This document shows, piece after piece, positions 60,696 through 64,000 of a stretch of DNA of 64,000 nucleotides (its first letter is position 1; every line of letters begins with the position of its first letter). The DNA lies in NCBI RefSeq assembly GCF_009730915.1, contig NC_052488.1, positions 22,500,305 through 22,564,304 on the forward strand, given 5' to 3'. This DNA is from Dioscorea cayenensis subsp. rotundata (lineage: Eukaryota > Streptophyta > Magnoliopsida > Dioscoreales > Dioscoreaceae). Below the pieces are notes generated by a model. That model saw only the letters and a program-made list of their open reading frames with translations, searched no databases and was not told the DNA's origin. Both the position numbers and the translations under genes were made by a program.

Positions 60696-63130
60696 ATGGA
60701 TGAAAAGTATGATGTTGTTGTTCTTGGGACTGGACTCAAGGAGTGCATTCTCAGTGGTCTTCTCTCCGTTGATGGCCTCAAGGTCTCTCTGTCTCTCTAA
60801 TGGTGATGTTCATACTTCATAGTCAAATGGTTTCATGTTAGTTTATTTGCTTACTTGATTTAGGTCCTTCATATGGATAGAAATGACTATTATGGAGGGG
60901 AATCAACATCCCTAAATCTCAATCAGGTTTTTATCTGAATGTTTGATTTAGGTCCTTTCATGTTTGTTGTTCATGAAATGCAATCTTGGTTATACTTGTG
61001 TGTGATGCTTAATAGCTTTGGAAGAGACTCAGGGGTGATGATAAACCTCCAGAATCTCTGGGGCCTAGCAAGGAATACAATGTTGATATGATTCCAAAGG
61101 TGAATTTTGGTTTCTCTGAATTTTTAATATATTCTTTTATGGATAATATACTGAATCTATGTTTATTTATCCATTTTACTTCACTAGTTCATGATGGCAA
61201 ATGGTGCGCTAGTTCGCATTCTTATTCGTACCAATGTCACCCAATATTTGAACTTCAAGGCTGTTGACGGTAGCTTTGTTTACAATAAAAAGAAGGTACT
61301 AGACATGCAAAATAACTGTTTGATGTAATGCTGTAATAAGTTGTTAATATTTAGTACAATTGTTTTAGATTTACAAAGTTCCAGCTAATGATGTGGAGGC
61401 ATTGAAGTCTACCTTGATGGGTTTATTTGAGAAGCGGCGAGCAAGAAAATTCTTCATCTATATACAGGATTATGAAGAGAATGATCCAAAATCTCATGAA
61501 GGGCTGGACCTTAACAAAATTACTGCAAGAGAATTAATTTCGTAATTTATTATCTCCTCTCAGTGTTTTTTTACAACACTCAAAGATTTAACTGATGGAG
61601 TTACCTTGGTGTGTAGGAAATATGGGCTAGAAGATGATACCGTTGATTTTTTGGGACATGCTTTGGCACTTCACAAGGATGATAGTTACTTGGATGAACC
61701 TGCAATGAATACTGTTAAGAGAATGAAGGTGAAATTAGTTGAATAACATCCATCTAACTATGGCTATGCTGTTGATAGTTTGTAACATGTTCCTGCATTC
61801 ACTTTCAAGTAGCTTTACGCTGAATCATTGGCTCGGTTTCAAAGTGGATCTCCTTACATTTACCCTCTGTATGGTTTGGGAGAGCTTCCACAGGTATGTT
61901 TACTGTCATTTACCCTCTGAACTTCTCTAGTGCTACTGCTTTGCTTGTTTTACATATTCAATTGTCTCCCTTATTCCAGGGATTTGCTCGTCTGAGTGCT
62001 GTCTATGGTGGCACTTACATGCTAAACAAACCAGAATGCAAGGTGAGACTTCAATTCGCTAAATTTAATGGAATTTAATGAGGGTGATGGATGGATTTTT
62101 GCTGTAATATTTAAAAATCTCTTTATACAATCATCTAGGTAGAGTTTGACAATAATGGAAAAGCTTATGGTGTAACTTCAGAGGGAGAGACAGCAAAATG
62201 CAAGAAACTTGTTTGTGATCCTTCTTACTTACCTGACAAGGTTTGTAATTCTGAGAGAAAAGACTGCTTGTGATTCTGGCAAGCAAGCATTGATTGATTG
62301 ATTGATCTCATGAACACTATATTTACAATTTCAACAGGTTCAGAAGGTTGGAAGAGTAGCTAGAGCGATTTGCATAATGAGCCATCCAATCCCAGACACA
62401 AATGATTCACATTCTGTGCAGCTGATTTTGCCTCAGAAACAGCTCGGTCGCAAATCTGACATGTCTGTTGCGTATTATGTATAACCATTTATTTCTGAAA
62501 CTCGTAGAAATTTTTCAAAATCCGATGTTTTCACATAATGGTGATTGCAGGTATCTATTTTGTTGCTCTTACTCTCACAATGTAGCTCCTAAAGGGAAAT
62601 ATATTGCATTTGTTTCTGCTGAAGCAGAGACCGACAACCCCGAGACAGAATTGAAGCCCGGGATTGATCTACTTGGACCGGTAGATGAGACATTCTTTGA
62701 TATTTATGACAGATACGAACCGATTAACAAGCCTGAGGAGGACAATTGCTTCATATCTACTGTATGTTTGACTAAGTATTTATACAGGATTAAGTTTATG
62801 AGAAACACTAGTACAATTGTTTTTGGTTTGCAGAGTTATGATTCAACCACCCATTTCGAGTCAACAGTCCAAGATGTGCTCACAATGTACAGGAAGATCA
62901 CTGGAAAGGTAATCTTGATTATTTATTAATTATATCTTCCATGACATATCCATTATGTAGCCAAAACAAGATCTATGTCAGAAATAATAAATAAATAAAC
63001 AAAGCCTTAGACTTCAAACTATGAAATAGAACATAAAAATTTTGCTTGCGTTAATCTACTTCTGTTCATGTATCAGGAACTTAATTTAAGCGTGGATCTG
63101 AGTGCTGCCAGTGCTGCTTCTGAAGAGTGA
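60696..63130 (+). CDS. GDI: Rab GDP dissociation inhibitor
   Basis: Thirteen coding exons: 60696-60782, 60864-60926, 61016-61099, 61188-61295, 61369-61541, 61617-61728, 61813-61893, 61980-62042, 62139-62240, 62338-62462, 62551-62761, 62834-62908 and 63077-63130. Phases close to 445 aa, the normal GDI length. Sequence-conserved regions are all present: [34 protein letters not shown], then [20 protein letters not shown]-like [20 protein letters not shown], and [20 protein letters not shown] extracts prenylated, GDP-bound Rab proteins from membranes and recycles them. One intron (exon 10/11) splits Met codon AT/G before YLFCCSYS. Confidence 0.98.
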
Positions 63131-64000
63131 TTGACTTGAATTTCATGATATTTTGAGGATCTAGTGAAGGAACTCTCTTCATTCATTCATTCATTCATTG
63201 AATTTCCATTAGATCATTGTTGTTTTTCACTCTCTGTCTCTTTCTCTCTGTTTGAATTAAAACACTTGCTCCCATGCTGGCAAGGCTTGGGTCAGAGTTT
63301 GGATGATTTGTTTTCTCATCAGGTACATGTGATCATGCCTGGGTGAATTCTTTTGTCATTTTATTCATCATAAAGTTCAGAACTACCATCACTCATGTGG
63401 TTTTATTTCAACTGAATATTAAAATGTGAATGATGCGGAGTAGACCATACCAAATTAGATGCAAGTTCTCATTATGTCAAATACATTATAATGTTACTTA
63501 GGAAGGTAGTGTTGACTATAATTAAAGCATAGTAATTAAAAAAAGGCAAACTAAGTAGCAACAACACTGCCTTTTTGAGTGCCTGACCATGTGAGTAGCT
63601 CTTGAAGCACGCCACCATGGTAGCCACTAAATTATAATAAAAGCCACTATAAAGCCAGTCATCAAGTTTGGTTTCATTCTTGTTCTTTTTTCTTTGATTT
63701 ATGGCTCTCCAGATGTGATTTCTGAGGTAAAACTCTTGTTATCTTCTTCATCTATCCTTCTCTGCTTAAACTTTAGATTTTGTTTTCATGTTTCTTGATT
63801 TTAGAGCAAACATGAGAACTCTGATAAGCAGTTTTGCAATTGGCCTTAGCATTATGTTTCCATTATGTTTTCTTCTCTGCTGTTTGCTTTATTGGAAGAA
63901 GAGAATGGCAAACAGAGATTTTGAAAGAGAAAAGGAGATCTCTTGCCATATTTTCAGGAAAAAAACATCATCTTTGATTAGCTCACCACCTTTAAACAAT
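63131..64000. other. GDI 3' flank; possible start of another + gene
   Basis: TTCA repeat at 63177-63200. Near 63645 ACTATAAAGCC looks like a TATA box, and CTGAG/GTAAAACTC at 63722-63727 could be the donor of a non-coding first exon. No coding exon is visible before the window ends. Confidence 0.35.

Noticed and set aside
1-64000. LTR retrotransposon or other virus-like copies
   Set aside because: I looked for long terminal repeats and for protease, integrase and gag-type motifs on both strands and saw none; all coding retroelement traces are LINE type.

Overview
The window is nuclear DNA from a flowering plant. Genes are split by GT-AG introns, intergenic DNA is AT-rich, and every recognisable protein belongs to a plant family (DYW-class PPR, CASP-like, thaumatin-like, ATL-type RING-H2, UDP-xylose synthase). 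PPR, ArfGAP and thaumatin-like genes start GC-rich and fade toward AT, a gradient common in monocots. A non-grass monocot is my best guess, at low confidence.

Layout. 1-141 is the 3' end of an actin-depolymerizing factor gene (+). A DYW-type PPR gene (-) and a LINE 3' fragment follow, then three + genes: histone H2B, an UNC93-like membrane protein and an AGD6/7-type ArfGAP. From 13.7 to 56.6 kb every gene is on the minus strand: a ZFC3H1-like nuclear protein (10 exons, 1810 aa), a CCHC zinc-knuckle gene, UDP-glucuronate decarboxylase, a CUE-domain protein, a FUSC-family membrane protein, an unrecognised short gene, CASP-like 4, a UBC7/UBE2G2-type E2, a thaumatin-like protein and a small arabinogalactan protein. 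After LINE remnants, a RING-H2 gene and a complete 13-exon Rab GDI gene lie on +. Exons were derived by hand from splice sites, reading phase and family similarity; phases close exactly for all multi-exon genes except the unrecognised one.

Most are housekeeping genes (chromatin, vesicle traffic, UDP-sugar supply, ERAD ubiquitination, RNA turnover) and do not form one pathway. The gene content matches linkages I recall from several Arabidopsis blocks, so the window looks like a well-preserved ancestral block.

The most unusual region is 25.5-32.1 kb. A CCHC zinc-knuckle gene seems to have grown by tandem duplication of a segment of about 2.4 kb carrying phase-symmetric exons, and by a second duplication of about 480 bp at its start exon. 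Later insertions (a tRNA-derived SINE with a 16-bp target duplication, a LINE 3' end) sit in only one duplicate each. An intron holds a perfect 35-bp hairpin. No LTR retroelement, CRISPR, tRNA or rRNA gene was recognised.
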